Under the pieces are notes generated by a model. That model did no database searches. It was not told where the DNA came from and worked only from the letters and a program-made list of their open reading frames with translations. Position numbers and translations under genes: made by a program. Source: Chrysophaeum taylorii (Eukaryota; Sar; Pelagophyceae; Pelagomonadales; Pelagomonadaceae). From it: a stretch of DNA of 64,000 bases. Positions within the stretch are counted from its first letter, which is position 1, and the number at the start of each line of letters is the position of its first letter. The stretch covers positions 1-64,000 of the forward strand of contig JAQMWT010000553.1 in assembly GCA_029834535.1 (NCBI GenBank), in the 5' to 3' direction. This document shows positions 1-10,737 of this stretch, in pieces.

Positions 1-302
1 GGAGATGACGACGCTGAGTCAGTAGCTTCCCGAAATCCTTCCTGACCGAGTACGAATGAGTGAGCGATGCTATTGTCACGATACCTTGGTTGCCATGGAT
101 ATAGCAGCCACCGAGGGAATAGTTACAAGTGGCAGTGAGATGGATGTCCATTTAGCGATTACAGGCAATATACTCAGGATCCCGACCATCGTGAAAATAA
201 ACCGTAAGGTGATACGAGATCCGCCTCTTTGACGTATGTGCCTGTGGCTATCTCTTCGCTAGATGGTTCGAAATATTCCATCATCGCTGCCGGTTTGATG
301 GC

Positions 303-1265
303 ATGGCCGATTCCCCCTACATCGATCACCGCTTGTATCGCAAACTTGATCGTGACGGCAAAATCATCTATCGTCAGCCACTCCCTACGATTCGTACTCT
401 AAATGGGTCAGGAGGTTCGGGAGCTGCTATTCGAGAATGGGTCATCCTCCGGATCTCCTTGGTGCCGACGACATCCATGCTGCTCATGTTCTTCGTTGGT
501 CAAACGAATGGGCAGTTACTATTAGGAGCACGAGAATTACGACTCTTGGGTACGATTTTGGATTATGCGACAGAGAGAGCTACTTTTCGGCGTTCTGAAG
601 TGACCATTGGAGCTCTTAAGAATCGGATTTCCGCCTCGCCACAAGACCAGCATGGAATTGTCCTTTACAATGATGCATTCGATGCGACTCCGCAGGTAGT
701 GCAGATGTTCCCGACAGCTAAGCTTGCTGTGCAATACGGAAATATCCAAACTTGGACGCCAGTTGGTAAACCGTGGAGTTATGACAGTCTATTGCGCTCT
801 ATTCGTATCAGAGCGAGTCACCATCACGTTCCTCCCGGTGATCAGACTGCTGGAAAAGCGGAAGACCAACTTGAATGCCCTGCAGACGAAGAAGATATCA
901 TCCCTCATTTCGCGTACGTGACGAGTACTCGATTTCTTCTTCCAAGCCAACCGTACTTCTTGGAGATGGAGTGCGATGTGCCGCTGGAAAAGGGTCACGT
1001 ATTCCGACCTCATCGGTCATCCCAAAGATCTCCGCCTTGTACCTGGTTCTATTCATCGTATTGCGCTGGCGAGCCCAACGAAGTTCATGTGGCTGTGGAG
1101 CACATTGGTGACGAACCCATTGGTATCGCCCCCGAAGTCCCGGTGGTCGAAGGCGAGATCATGCCGCATGAAGGATGTGTCAACATGCAGCTAGCCACTG
1201 ATGACGTGTGTCATGCCACTCTTACGGCGCTGTTGACGACGATGAAGTCGAGGAGGATGTCTTGA
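303..1265 (+). mobile_element. gag/protease-like leader region of the retroelement
   Basis: This stretch precedes the methyltransferase and polymerase parts. A segment around 500-590 resembles the end of a retropepsin domain (a hydrophobic LLG...LG...ILDYA pattern), but I see no clear catalytic triad or zinc knuckle. The assignment rests mainly on position within the element. It is fossil sequence. Confidence 0.35.
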
Positions 1266-1389
1266 GTGACAGACCTCCTCAGCCACCTCCAGATGAAAAG
1301 TGAAAAACACCCAGAAATGGAGATGGAGGCGACTGCTAAGGAGCTGCTATCTAAGCGCCTCCTTGGTTTGGATACCCATCACCTACACC

Positions 1390-2250
1390 TTTGTCGTCGT
1401 CTACTTTGCTGGCGCTGGAGGATCAACGTTGGGTATCCGGCGATGCAATGAGCTATATGGCAGTTCATTTCGCATTGTCCTGGCTTTGGATGCTTGTCCT
1501 CAAGCCCGAGCCACCTTTGAGCTCAATTTTCCGAAGATTCCCTATGTTTTGCATGAGTTGGGGAAATCTCATTGTCGTACATACGACTTGGTGTTGTCGT
1601 ATTTACATTCAGATTTTTGGAAGCATTCTTATTTTCACGCCAGTCCGCCGTGTATCTATGGATCGACTGCCAATTTGCACTACAGGGACGCACGCAAGGG
1701 CGCTACTATTACTTCTTGGGTCCTGCGTCACTTACGCACCTTATGTGATTGGGCGATGGACGCTCGAGCAGGAACCATCAGTGATCCCTTTTGTGCATCA
1801 CCAATTTTATGTACCGCGTATTGTCGATTTCTATAGTATCACACCAGAGTTGCTGTGCTCGCGCACGCGCCTACTTGCGTGCAATGTTCGCTTAAACCTG
1901 CCTTTATTATCGTGTGTACCACCGAATTTAATGGACCGTTTTGGGCCAGCGTTGGGATTTACAGGTGGTCACCCGCTCATTATAGTAAACAGTTTCTCAT
2001 CTACGCGCCCGGCTATCGGCCCTGCCTTCACGGTGACGCGCAATAAGCTCCACCTAGGACCACATTTCTCGAACACCCGTCCACTCACGTTGCAGATGCA
2101 CCAGGACATTATGACCGTTCCTGCTACGTGGCAATGGGGTGCGACAGTTTCAGAGACAGCAGCTATGAAGATGCTTAGCAGTATGGTGCCACCCGCGACT
2201 ATGACGCGGATCGCGCTAGCAGTGCACAATTCGTTTGACCCTTCACTTCG
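1390..2250 (+). mobile_element. Retroelement-borne cytosine-5 DNA methyltransferase domain
   Basis: The region carries the ordered landmarks of C5 DNA methyltransferases: SAM-binding motif I (FAGAGGSTLG, near 1405), catalytic motif IV (ASPPC, near 1645), a motif VIII-like SRTRLL segment near 1850, a target-recognition-type segment with repeated TRP near 2000-2090 and a motif X-like SMVPPA near 2185. Such enzymes add a methyl group to carbon 5 of cytosine in DNA. The domain lies between the gag/protease-like leader and the reverse transcriptase of the same element on the same strand, so it is cargo of the retroelement rather than a host gene. Retroelements with captured methyltransferases are known from dinoflagellates and charophyte algae. 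Fossil; not intact. Confidence 0.75.
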
Positions 2251-2589
2251 AAATTTGGGTAAGTTGCGGAATATTGCGACGACTACGCTAGCCCAACCTG
2301 ATCACCATATTCTACGGTTTTTACCTTTTGCTGTAGAGTCGCGCATTCCAACGCTCGACCCTGCCACTCGAAGTGTGTCATGGATTGCGCCCGATGAACT
2401 CTATTCTCCTGCGACTCCTGCACCATCAGCTGCTGCCCCCACCACCCCGCCACCACCTTCAGTTACATCGCCTGGGACGGCTTCATCTTTTGCAGGGGGC
2501 ACCGTCGCCACTGCTGTTATGCAGAGCAACCAAGTCGACAAAAAGCCCGCCGCAGCTGCTGAAGAAGAAGGCACCGCGAAAGAGCGACC

Positions 2590-4220
2590 AGCGTATTTCA
2601 ATAAGTACGACGTCCCGTGGGCGGACGCGCCTCACGACGAACATGGTCAACCTTTACCGGTGATGCCTCTTCATTTAGCGGGTCAGGAGAGCATGCAGGT
2701 CATCCCTCCGACCGTCGCGCAGGTCGAAGAGGTGATGACTGAATTGGGTATTACAGAGCATCCTGCTTTAGATGATGACGAGAAGCTGATGATGAAGCAT
2801 TTAATCTCGTATTCGTGGGCATTTTTCGATGATGTGATGAGACCTGTTGATTCACCTGAAGTGACGCTCCGGTTCAAAGAAGAGAACCCGACTCACGTCA
2901 AACTCTCGCCATATCGGTTGTCGAAAGAAAAGACTGAATGTTTGCGGATGCAGATTGGAGCGTGGGCCCGAGACGGAGTTATTCGTCCCGCGAATTCTCC
3001 ATGGGGGTTCCCTACTTTGATGTTGCCTAAGAAAGGTGCTGAGCCTGGCACTTCCTATGCTTACAGAGCAGCTGTCGACCTACGGCGCCTCAATGCATTG
3101 CTCAAGGATGATAGCTGGCCGAGTGTGAGCATGGCTGACGCGTTGATGTTTCTCATCGACAAGTTTTGTCGTTCCAGTTTGGATATTCGTTGGGACTATC
3201 ACAATTTACGATTGTCGCTAGATGCACAAGATGTGGTCACCTTCACTAGTCCTCTGGGAGCGTACAGCTACATGCGTCTACCTTTGGGAGTCGAACCAGC
3301 CGGAAGTCTGTTTTGCAAGCAGTTGAACACTGACTTGTCGCAATGGCTATATCGTGATCTCGTGGCATATATCGACGATATTCTCGCCGGTCACGCAGAT
3401 ACAAAGAATCACTTGCAGTGCCTTGTGCAAGTTATTCCCCATCTCGCCTTGAAGGGGTACAGCACCAAGATCAAGAAGATTCATTTTACGCAAGAAGTCA
3501 TTGAGTTTTTGGGTCATTTATCTACCCCGAACGGACTTCTTCCATCACCGAGGTCTTTAGAAGCCATCAGACACATGCCAATTCCTAGCACTTTGTCGGA
3601 TGCTGACCCTAAGAAGCAAGTGCGGTCTTTCCTTGGAATGGGGAGTTTTTGCCGGCGTTATGTAAGGAATTTTGCGAAAGTTGCAGAACCATTAAGACAA
3701 CTGACGTTGCCGGACGTGAAATTCAAATGGATGAAAGAGTGTCAGGAAGCTTGGGATGCCATCATCGAGGCTATTTTCACTTCGAAGGGCGTCTATCATC
3801 CTGATTACTCGTTACCTTTTTGCATTCGAACTGATGCTTCCGCGCATGGGTTGGGTGCTTACCTATTTCAAAAAGTACCAGTCGTTGACGACGATGGAAG
3901 AGAAAGAATCGAAGAGAGAGTTATCGAGTACTGGAGTCGAACCGTGCCTAAGTCGATGAGGAAGTACGATCCTCGGCGCTTGGAACTCCTCGCAGTACTC
4001 TCTGCTCTCGAAAATTTCCGATTTTATATCGAAGGTCATCAGACGAAGTTAGAGACGGATCATCGTAATTTAAAGTTTCTGCGGGATTCGAATCATACGT
4101 CTGGACAGTTAGCACGATGGGCTATGCGGCTTGCTGCGTTCGACCGGGAGCTCGGATACAAGCCTGGAAGCTCCCCTGGCATGCGTATTCCGGATTGTCT
4201 GTCGCGCAACCCTATCGACA
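2590..4220 (+). mobile_element. Reverse transcriptase and RNase H region of the retroelement
   Basis: Reverse transcriptase motifs are visible in order: a fingers segment near 2990 (ANSPWGFP), a palm segment near 3160-3300 and the catalytic box AYIDDIL near 3367, a Ty3/gypsy-type variant of YxDD. An RNase H segment follows, with a FCIRTDASAHGLGAYL stretch near 3810 and an ETDHRNLKFL segment near 4050. The spacing and order are typical of Ty3/gypsy pol. Confidence 0.9.
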
Positions 4221-4659
4221 AATTGATCGAGAAAGATGAAGACGGGGAACCGATCAATGAAGCTTTTTTGATTTTCCAAGAAATCCCCACCGATGTCCCT
4301 GGCACAGCTTGCTTCACCTTCTCTTCGGTGACGATGCCTATGCTGACGGACAGCGGACCCACCGCAGCTATGGTAGCAGTTAGTACGCGACAGAACGTAC
4401 AACCGCCTCAATTCTCGTACGAGTCTGAGCCAGTTGACTCCGTCGAACGTCTCCCTTTTGCGGATCAAGCGGAGGATGAGATTACTCTCGATGAGATAGC
4501 TAAAGAACAAGCTGAGGATGAAACATGCAGGCGCATCAGACGAAAGCTCGACTCTGAACAGAAAGATCAAGACGAGCAGTCATCCGTACCATATGAGGTT
4601 GATGACAGCGTGTTGTATAAGGTCGATGATTCAGCTTCTCAGCGTCTTATTGTGGTCCC

Positions 4660-6040
4660 TCAGTCTATGCGAAAGCGTGTGATCGCCATGCATCACCGAG
4701 GATTGTTCGGAGGCCATGTAGGACGAGACTCCACAGCGACATAAATTTTAGAACGGTATTGGTGGCCAATCGTCTCATCATCAGTTAATGAGTTCGTCAA
4801 TGCTTGCATTATTTGCCAGAAGATTCGATCCACCATGCCTAGACGTCATGGCTTGCTCTGTCAACCGAATCGCGTCGGAGATTGCTATGTCCTAGGTATG
4901 GATTTGATTGGACCTCTGCGAGGCGCTGACCTGTACACGTACATACTCGCAATGTACGATGCAGCATCGCATTTCTTGAAATTAGATCTGATCAACACAA
5001 AACATGACTATTCGATTTTGAACGCGTTTGTGGACAAGATTTTACTTGAGGGATGTTTCCCATGGAGCATAGTCACGGATAATGGAAATGAGTTCGCGAA
5101 CAGGTTATTTCGCACGTTTGTTCGTCAATTCAACGTACGTTATCGTACTACCCTTCCGTATCACCCTCAGAGTAATCATACTGAGCGTGTCAATCGATTC
5201 ATCAGAGCCTTCTTGCGAGCTGCGATCGATGAACAGCGTCAGCCAGATTGGTCGACTTTCCTCCCATATGTGTCATTCATGTACAGTAGGATGTACATTC
5301 CGGGAACGAAGATTTCACGTTTCATGATGCGTATTGGCAAGCAACCCCTGTTACCACCCGATTACAATCTCTGAGTGAACAGCGTCATCTACCGCAATCA
5401 CGTCATCAGATTTTGGTGGACTTTAAGAACAAGTTTGAATTTCGTAGTCGACTCGTTACACGAGCTCACCAGAAAGCACAGGAGAGTCAAAAACTCAACT
5501 ATGATGCCCACCAAATTGACATCCAGTTTCCCCCAGGTGATTATGTTCTGCGTTTCGTGCCTAAGACGCGCCACAAGCTACGGCCCATTTGGCGCGGACC
5601 TTACATGGTTACTAGAAAGATCTCTCCCGTCGTTTACGAAACTCAAGACGTCAACAACGATGATGCTGAATCGGTTGTAGTATCTGTACAACAGATTGTG
5701 CCTTTGAAAGTGCCAACCATCGACACTTCTTCCGCCCCTCTGCATTTACCTTCGGACCGCGACCGGTTCAAACATGGTAAGTTCGCGATTTTCAGGGTGA
5801 AAGGACGATCCAACGCGTGGAAGAAGCGCCTCTATGTTGCCGAAGTCTACGAAGAATATGACCACGACAATGATACAGTTGCGCTTCATTACTACACCGA
5901 TTTGGGACCGCGCGATGATCCTCGCGTCTTTGATCCTACTAAGCCTCTGGCTGAGCGACGCTTAAGACCAGAATGCAAAGATGCGTACGGAGGTAGCTTC
6001 ACACGTTTACGACCAAACATGGAGGGCTGTGAACCCTGAC
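4660..6040 (+). mobile_element. Integrase zinc-binding, core and C-terminal region of the retroelement
   Basis: An HHCC zinc-binding segment begins near 4690 (MHHRG...GGH) and ends with CIIC near 4805. The catalytic core follows, with the first aspartate in GMDLIGPL near 4895, the second in VTDNGNEF near 5070 and the glutamate in HTERVNRF near 5180. The tail, about 5410-6040, has the basic, proline-rich look of a Ty3/gypsy integrase C-terminus. The region is not intact. Confidence 0.85.
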
Positions 6041-6083
6041 AGTCGCTTCTCTGGTATAACATTTTCAGGAGGATGATTGATTA

Positions 6084-6482
6084 ACTAACTAACTAACTAA
6101 CTTCAGACCTCTCCCGAGCATGGGAGCCAGGCCGGACAGGCAGGAGCCGATCCGGAATCACAGAGGAAAATCACGCAGTTGGGGCAGAGGCGAAGGACGA
6201 GGACTCGTTGATGACGGACCGCCACTGCGCGCGGTCTTGTGCGAAGTCGTGCAAGAGCGTCGCAGGCCGCAAACGTGTTCGTCCACGAACAATCGACCTG
6301 TCCGTCGCGTTCTGCCCAACCGAGCGAACCCCATCCCAGCGCGGACTTTCCGGGTGCTAACCGGCCAGCCCGGGAGGCGAGCAGGCACCGTCTCACTCCG
6401 GGACGGCTGGGGCCGCCGCAGGGAGCAAGCGTGTTAGGCGCCGTCCTCCATCACAACCAATGGTTAGCGATCGCAGGGTTAG
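6084..6482 (-). mobile_element. SINE-like / LINE-3'-end element, copy 1, nested in the retroelement
   Basis: This 399 bp element is flanked by a perfect 13 bp target-site duplication, GGATGATTGATTA, at 6071-6083 and 6483-6495. It ends, reading the minus strand, in a (GTTA)n tail. It is nearly identical to the copy at 16412-16807 and shares its 5' boundary (CCCTAACCCTGCG). The minus strand can be read as the last residues of a LINE ORF2-like protein (FAQDRAQWRSVI), so the element probably derives from, or is mobilised by, a LINE. It inserted into the Ty3/gypsy element and is therefore younger than it. Confidence 0.85.
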
Positions 6483-7214
6483 GGATGATTGATTACCTGT
6501 ACATCATCCTCTACATCTATGGGCTTTCATATAATCCTATGCCGTGACGTCACTTCTTTGGCATGGAAAAAAAACTTCTTTAAGTGCCCTGTGTGACTGA
6601 TTTTCGCCCGGAGGAAATCGATGTCCTCGTCACTAACTTCGGTCTCCACAACAACAAAGTTCCTGCTGATGTAGCTGAACGAGCTTATCGTACCATTCGT
6701 GAGCGTGACCTTCGTCACCCTTGAAGTCAAGGACGACTTCATCTCAAAGTAGGGGGCTCCTGTGGCAGTAACGCCCATCCCCCCCACTTGCCTGCCTGCC
6801 ACCTGACTTACCCGGATTATTGCCCTGGTATTGACCTTGCACTGAGGGGGGGGGTGTCATCTTGACACCCTCACCTGCGCTTCCACTGAGCCCAATGTAC
6901 CAGGCATTTGTACTGCTTTCTTGCTGTCTTCTTGCTATTACCCTCTTTTGATTGTCCGATTTCGAGATGGCGTGAGGTATTGCGCTGAGATCGGGCGTGT
7001 GGTGGTTTCGCCCGCGGTTCGGGTTGGGAGAAAGGGTTGTTGAGGCCCCTGGTCCGGCCAGGAGGGGCGGGTATCTGAGAAAACCACTACACCACACCGT
7101 GTTTTTTAAGTCGCCCCCCCAATACATTACAAGAAGAATCAAACGATACACCCTCACCTAATACCCCCCCCCCCCATTAACACCCTATCACCCGAACCCG
7201 TCCGAAGAGAGAAG

Positions 7215-8453
7215 ATGAACACTTCCTGGGTCAATCCTCACGCGTGGGGTCTTCACAAGTTCCTCCGGCCGCTGCGGCCAATCGTGTCCCCGATCGTCGA
7301 GCGGCCGTCGCGTCGACGACTCGCGGATGCCGTCAACGTCGCAGACTTGCGCATCGCCGCCGAAAAGCGCATGCATCGGATGTGCTTCGGGTATCTCGAC
7401 TCTGGAGCCGACGACGAAGTGACGCTGCGGCGCAACAAGGAGGCTTATGGCGATTATGCGCTGCACTATCACGTTCTCTCCGGGATAAAGAGGATCGACC
7501 TCTCCACAACGCTTTTTGGCGAGCACCTCGAGCTGCCGTTCTTTCCTTGCCCGTGCGCGGGAAATCGCATGTTTCACACGGAGGGCGAGCCCGCGGTTTA
7601 TGAGACCGCCGCATCCCGGGGGATGGCCTACGCGATGTCTGCGCTCGCGACCACACCTGTCTCGGCGGTGCGGGGAGGCCCGCCTTTAAAGATCTTCCAA
7701 TTATATTTGTGGCGAGATCGCGCGCTCGTCGCCGACGTGCTGTCCAAGGCCAAAGAGGCTGGGTTCAAGGTCCTCGCGTTGACCTGCGATCTGACTTGGC
7801 TTGGGAATCGCGAGCGCGACAAGCGCAACAACTTCACGATCCCGCCCGCGTACACGCCCCGGCAGATCTGGGATGCCCTTAGGGCGCCGGCGTGGACGTG
7901 GGACTTTCTGTCAACTGATCCTTACACATATGCCAATCTCAACGCCGAGGTACCCGCGGAATCGCTCGCAGACTACGTCAACAGCCAGCTTCGAACCGAT
8001 TACTCGATTTTTGACGCGAAGGAGTTGCTCGAGCTCTGGGATGGACCCGTCGTTTTGAAGGGCGTCGTGAGGCCTCTCGACGCGGAGATTGCTATCGAGG
8101 CGGGCTTCGCGGGCGTCTGGTTATCGAATCATGGCGGCAGGCAGCTCGACGGCGCGCCGGCGGCCATCGAAGTCCTCGCCGACGTCCGGAAGCGAATTGG
8201 CGTCAAACCGATAGTCGTTCTCGACGGCGGCGTGCAGCGAGGGACAGATATTTTCAAGGCACTCGCCCTCGGAGCGGACGCTGTCGGTATCGGCAAGCCC
8301 TATTTGTACGGACTCGGCGCTGGCGGCAAGCGCGGCGTTGAAAAGTGCGTCGACATACTCCACCGAGAACTCGAGACGACGATGGGCCTTACCGGCGTTG
8401 AGGCTGTAAGAGACTTAAAATCAAGGGGCGAATATATAGTCAAAAAGCGATGA
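7215..8453 (+). CDS. FMN-dependent alpha-hydroxy acid dehydrogenase (L-lactate dehydrogenase/oxidase type)
   Basis: A single-exon gene of 412 residues. It belongs to the LldD/glycolate oxidase family of TIM-barrel flavoproteins that oxidise 2-hydroxy acids such as L-lactate to 2-oxo acids. Visible motifs are GYLDSGADDEVTLRRN (about 58-73), FQLYLWRDR, the active-site SNHGGRQLD with catalytic His and Arg (about 302-310), and the FMN phosphate-binding DGGVQRGTDIFKALALGA (about 335-352). There is no cytochrome b2 heme domain, so the electron acceptor is oxygen, a quinone or another carrier. The C-terminus KKR is basic but not a classical SKL peroxisomal signal. Lactate versus glycolate specificity cannot be decided from motifs alone, although the LldD-like QLYLWRD segment favours lactate. 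It lies downstream of the retroelement. Confidence 0.9.
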   Translation: MNTSWVNPHAWGLHKFLRPLRPIVSPIVERPSRRRLADAVNVADLRIAAEKRMHRMCFGYLDSGADDEVTLRRNKEAYGDYALHYHVLSGIKRIDLSTTLFGEHLELPFFPCPCAGNRMFHTEGEPAVYETAASRGMAYAMSALATTPVSAVRGGPPLKIFQLYLWRDRALVADVLSKAKEAGFKVLALTCDLTWLGNRERDKRNNFTIPPAYTPRQIWDALRAPAWTWDFLSTDPYTYANLNAEVPAESLADYVNSQLRTDYSIFDAKELLELWDGPVVLKGVVRPLDAEIAIEAGFAGVWLSNHGGRQLDGAPAAIEVLADVRKRIGVKPIVVLDGGVQRGTDIFKALALGADAVGIGKPYLYGLGAGGKRGVEKCVDILHRELETTMGLTGVEAVRDLKSRGEYIVKKR

Positions 8454-8639
8454 CACGATCTGTTGCTTCTGAGCGCCCGGAGAACAAGGTCCTCGACCGC
8501 CTGCACACGCCGTAGGTCTTCTGTGTTGGAATGTCGTGAGGATTTCAGCGCCGCGGAGCCCTTTTTTTTTCGTAATCAATTGTGGCTGCATGATTTCCGG
8601 TACACTGTCAAATTTCGGGCGCCTTTTGACTTCTAAATC

Positions 8640-8666
8640 AGCAGCAGCAGCAGCAGCAGCAGCAGA
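8640..8666. repeat. (AGC)n microsatellite
   Basis: About nine consecutive trinucleotide repeats of AGC, lying outside any recognisable gene. Confidence 0.9.
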
Positions 8667-9477
8667 CTCTTGCTAAATACTTGTCTTTTTCTAGTTCCGC
8701 TATTACACCATCTCCCCTACAGTCGAATTGCTGGAGGTGTGGGAAGTTTACAGCGCCGCACCGTCGTCCACAGCATCATTTTTTGTGCGCAAGAAGGAAA
8801 CAACTCATGTCACTTGGCTAGAAAGCTGACTATATTAGCATCCTGGGGTGATATGACATGGCATAAGCTTTTTATCGCGCATTGGTACAGGCGTGATTTG
8901 TTAATTTTTGCCTGACTTTGAGTTCACTCTTGGTTCAGAATCACAAAGACTGAATAATGCGCATGGCAATTTTTTATAGCAACAACGGTACTGCCTGTTG
9001 GATATGGAGAGGAGAGGAGAGTCGGATTCTTCAGATGAAGTTTCGTTTGCGCTGTATGAATATGCTGTGGTGACACTCTGTGCGACGACGATGTCCATGT
9101 TGCCATGCCTCGTAGAACAATATAGTCGTTCGTTCCTCGTTTCAACGCCCGGTATTTATTTCAAGGGCTGCGCTCCGAGTTTCTAGATAAATTCAAGCGG
9201 CATTCCCCCTACGTCTTCGTGTGAGCGATTCTGAGATTTTGGCGTGATTATTATCGAGCATCGTCTGTTTGAATGCCAGTTTGGGTGATTCTGTGTACAG
9301 ATTCACGCAGAAAATGATGTGGTGCTGCATGAGACTGTTGGCGGCTTCAGTTGTTTGCGACGGAGGATGGTGGATTGTTGCTCTATCCTGGCTACTGAAT
9401 TCGGTTAACACTACAAAAACAATTTTTAGCGGAAATTGTTGTCTGTCCGTCCGTCTGTCTGTTTTTCTTCATGAGTG

Positions 9478-9782
9478 TCTGGAAGTGTCTTATTTCCAAG
9501 AAACGCCGCCCATTCGCCTTGAATAGACGCGGGGCCAGGCAGTGTTCGAACGATTAAAAAATCCGGGCCGACGAGCTTTCTTATTTCCAACAAATGGCAG
9601 CCACTCGCCTGGGGTCAGGCAGTGTTGCAGCGGCGTAAAACGGGCGGTTCGACGAGCTTTCCGCTTGGTCTTGCTTTTTTATCCCTTCGAGAGTGGCCGA
9701 GAAACACCAAATATTCGGCACGGTGTGGTCTTACTTTTTTCTCCCGGCGAGAGTGGCCAAAAAGACACCAAACTCGGCACAT
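9478..9782 (+). repeat. Two adjacent diverged tandem duplications
   Basis: Two units, about 9488-9565 and 9578-9655, share TTATTTCCAA, CAGGCAGTGTT and CGACGAGCTTTC in the same order. A second pair, about 9665-9723 and 9726-9781, shares TGGTCTT, CTTTTTT, GAGAGTGGCC, ACACCAAA and TCGGCAC. The units are diverged, so the duplications are not recent. I see no coding function. Confidence 0.6.
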
Positions 9783-10737
9783 GACGCACCGAAGGCGAGA
9801 TTTGGCGGCGCGCATTCGGTGGTGTTTGGTGACTGTGCCGAGAGGCTGGCGGCTCTTTCCCTCGTGGGTGGCGATCATGTTTCGTACAGTATCTCTGGCA
9901 CTTTCACGGGGCTCAGAAGTTTACGCTTGTGACATCGCATCAATTCGCGCAAAAGTCACTCGAGAGTCAAGCTCCTCAAAAATGATGATCTCGTTGCATG
10001 GGGCCATATTCTTGTCAGGAATAGCAGCAGCGTACTACGTTTTCGAGACGGCGAAGGCGCTGCCACACTGTGTGCTGAAATCAAACGGGATTAGCTTCCT
10101 GATAAGCAAGCACCAAATATTGATGGCGGGCTGCGATGATCACAGCCACATTAAACATCGGTGGCGTGAGATGATGCCTACTACACGTTAACCATCGGCG
10201 GCGCTGTCCGCAGCGCGGCGGCGACAGTGTTGCTCGAGCTCGAGATTGTCCCATGTGGCGTAATCCGAAATCTGTGGTTGGGAATTATCTCTTCCTTGAA
10301 ACTGCGGTAGGAGAACCACCAGCCGACGTCGTTGTGTTGGCGTCTGAACCTCACGAAGTCCCAGCCAACGGCCTATTAGATGTGCGCGAGACTCCACTTC
10401 CCCGACCCGCACTTTGACTTCCAGTCCTCCTAGCTTGACGCTGGCACCGTCGACACAAATCGCCCAGCACGCGTTGGCATACAGGGTCCAGCTCCCGACC
10501 GAATCATAGTAGCCGTCACTATTATTGCTTCGTCGGGCTTGTCTCATTCTCTTCTTCTTCTTCTTCTTTGTCAGATTAATCGATGGCACCTGTTGACATA
10601 CGCAAGCACGCTGGGTTTACCCCAATGTTTCGACGGACATTGAGGAGCGTGCAGTCAGGACCGCAAAGCTTCGATTAAAAACCTGTTCCTCGAATGCTTT
10701 TGCGTCGACGCGACAGTGATCGTAAAAATTCTTGGTG

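Larger units (their letters stand above)
1..7190 (+). mobile_element. Ty3/gypsy-type LTR retrotransposon carrying a DNA methyltransferase (broken, 5' end outside window)
   Basis: The order of parts is a gag/protease-like leader (about 300-1265), a cytosine-5 methyltransferase domain (about 1390-2250), reverse transcriptase and RNase H (about 2590-4220), integrase zinc-binding and core (about 4660-5370) and a C-terminal tail (about 5410-6040). This is the Ty3/gypsy order with RNase H before integrase. A purine-rich run followed by TGTGGCAG at 6761 may mark the start of a 3' LTR; I cannot prove this because the 5' LTR is not in the window. Base composition is visibly less GC-rich than the host genes. 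It is a fossil with a few breaks in its coding region. A 399 bp SINE-like element sits inside it at 6084-6482. The right end near 7190 is an estimate. Confidence 0.8.
8454..10737. other. Gene-poor stretch with simple and short tandem repeats
   Basis: No open reading frame here has family-like sequence. The stretch holds an (AGC)n run near 8640-8666 and two short tandem duplications at 9478-9782. It is less GC-rich than the flanking genes. Confidence 0.6.

Noticed and set aside
10188-10589. A 133-codon minus-strand open frame with a KKKKKK start.
   Set aside because: It begins with GTG, has no recognised domain, and lies in a gene-poor stretch next to repeats; not enough to call a gene.
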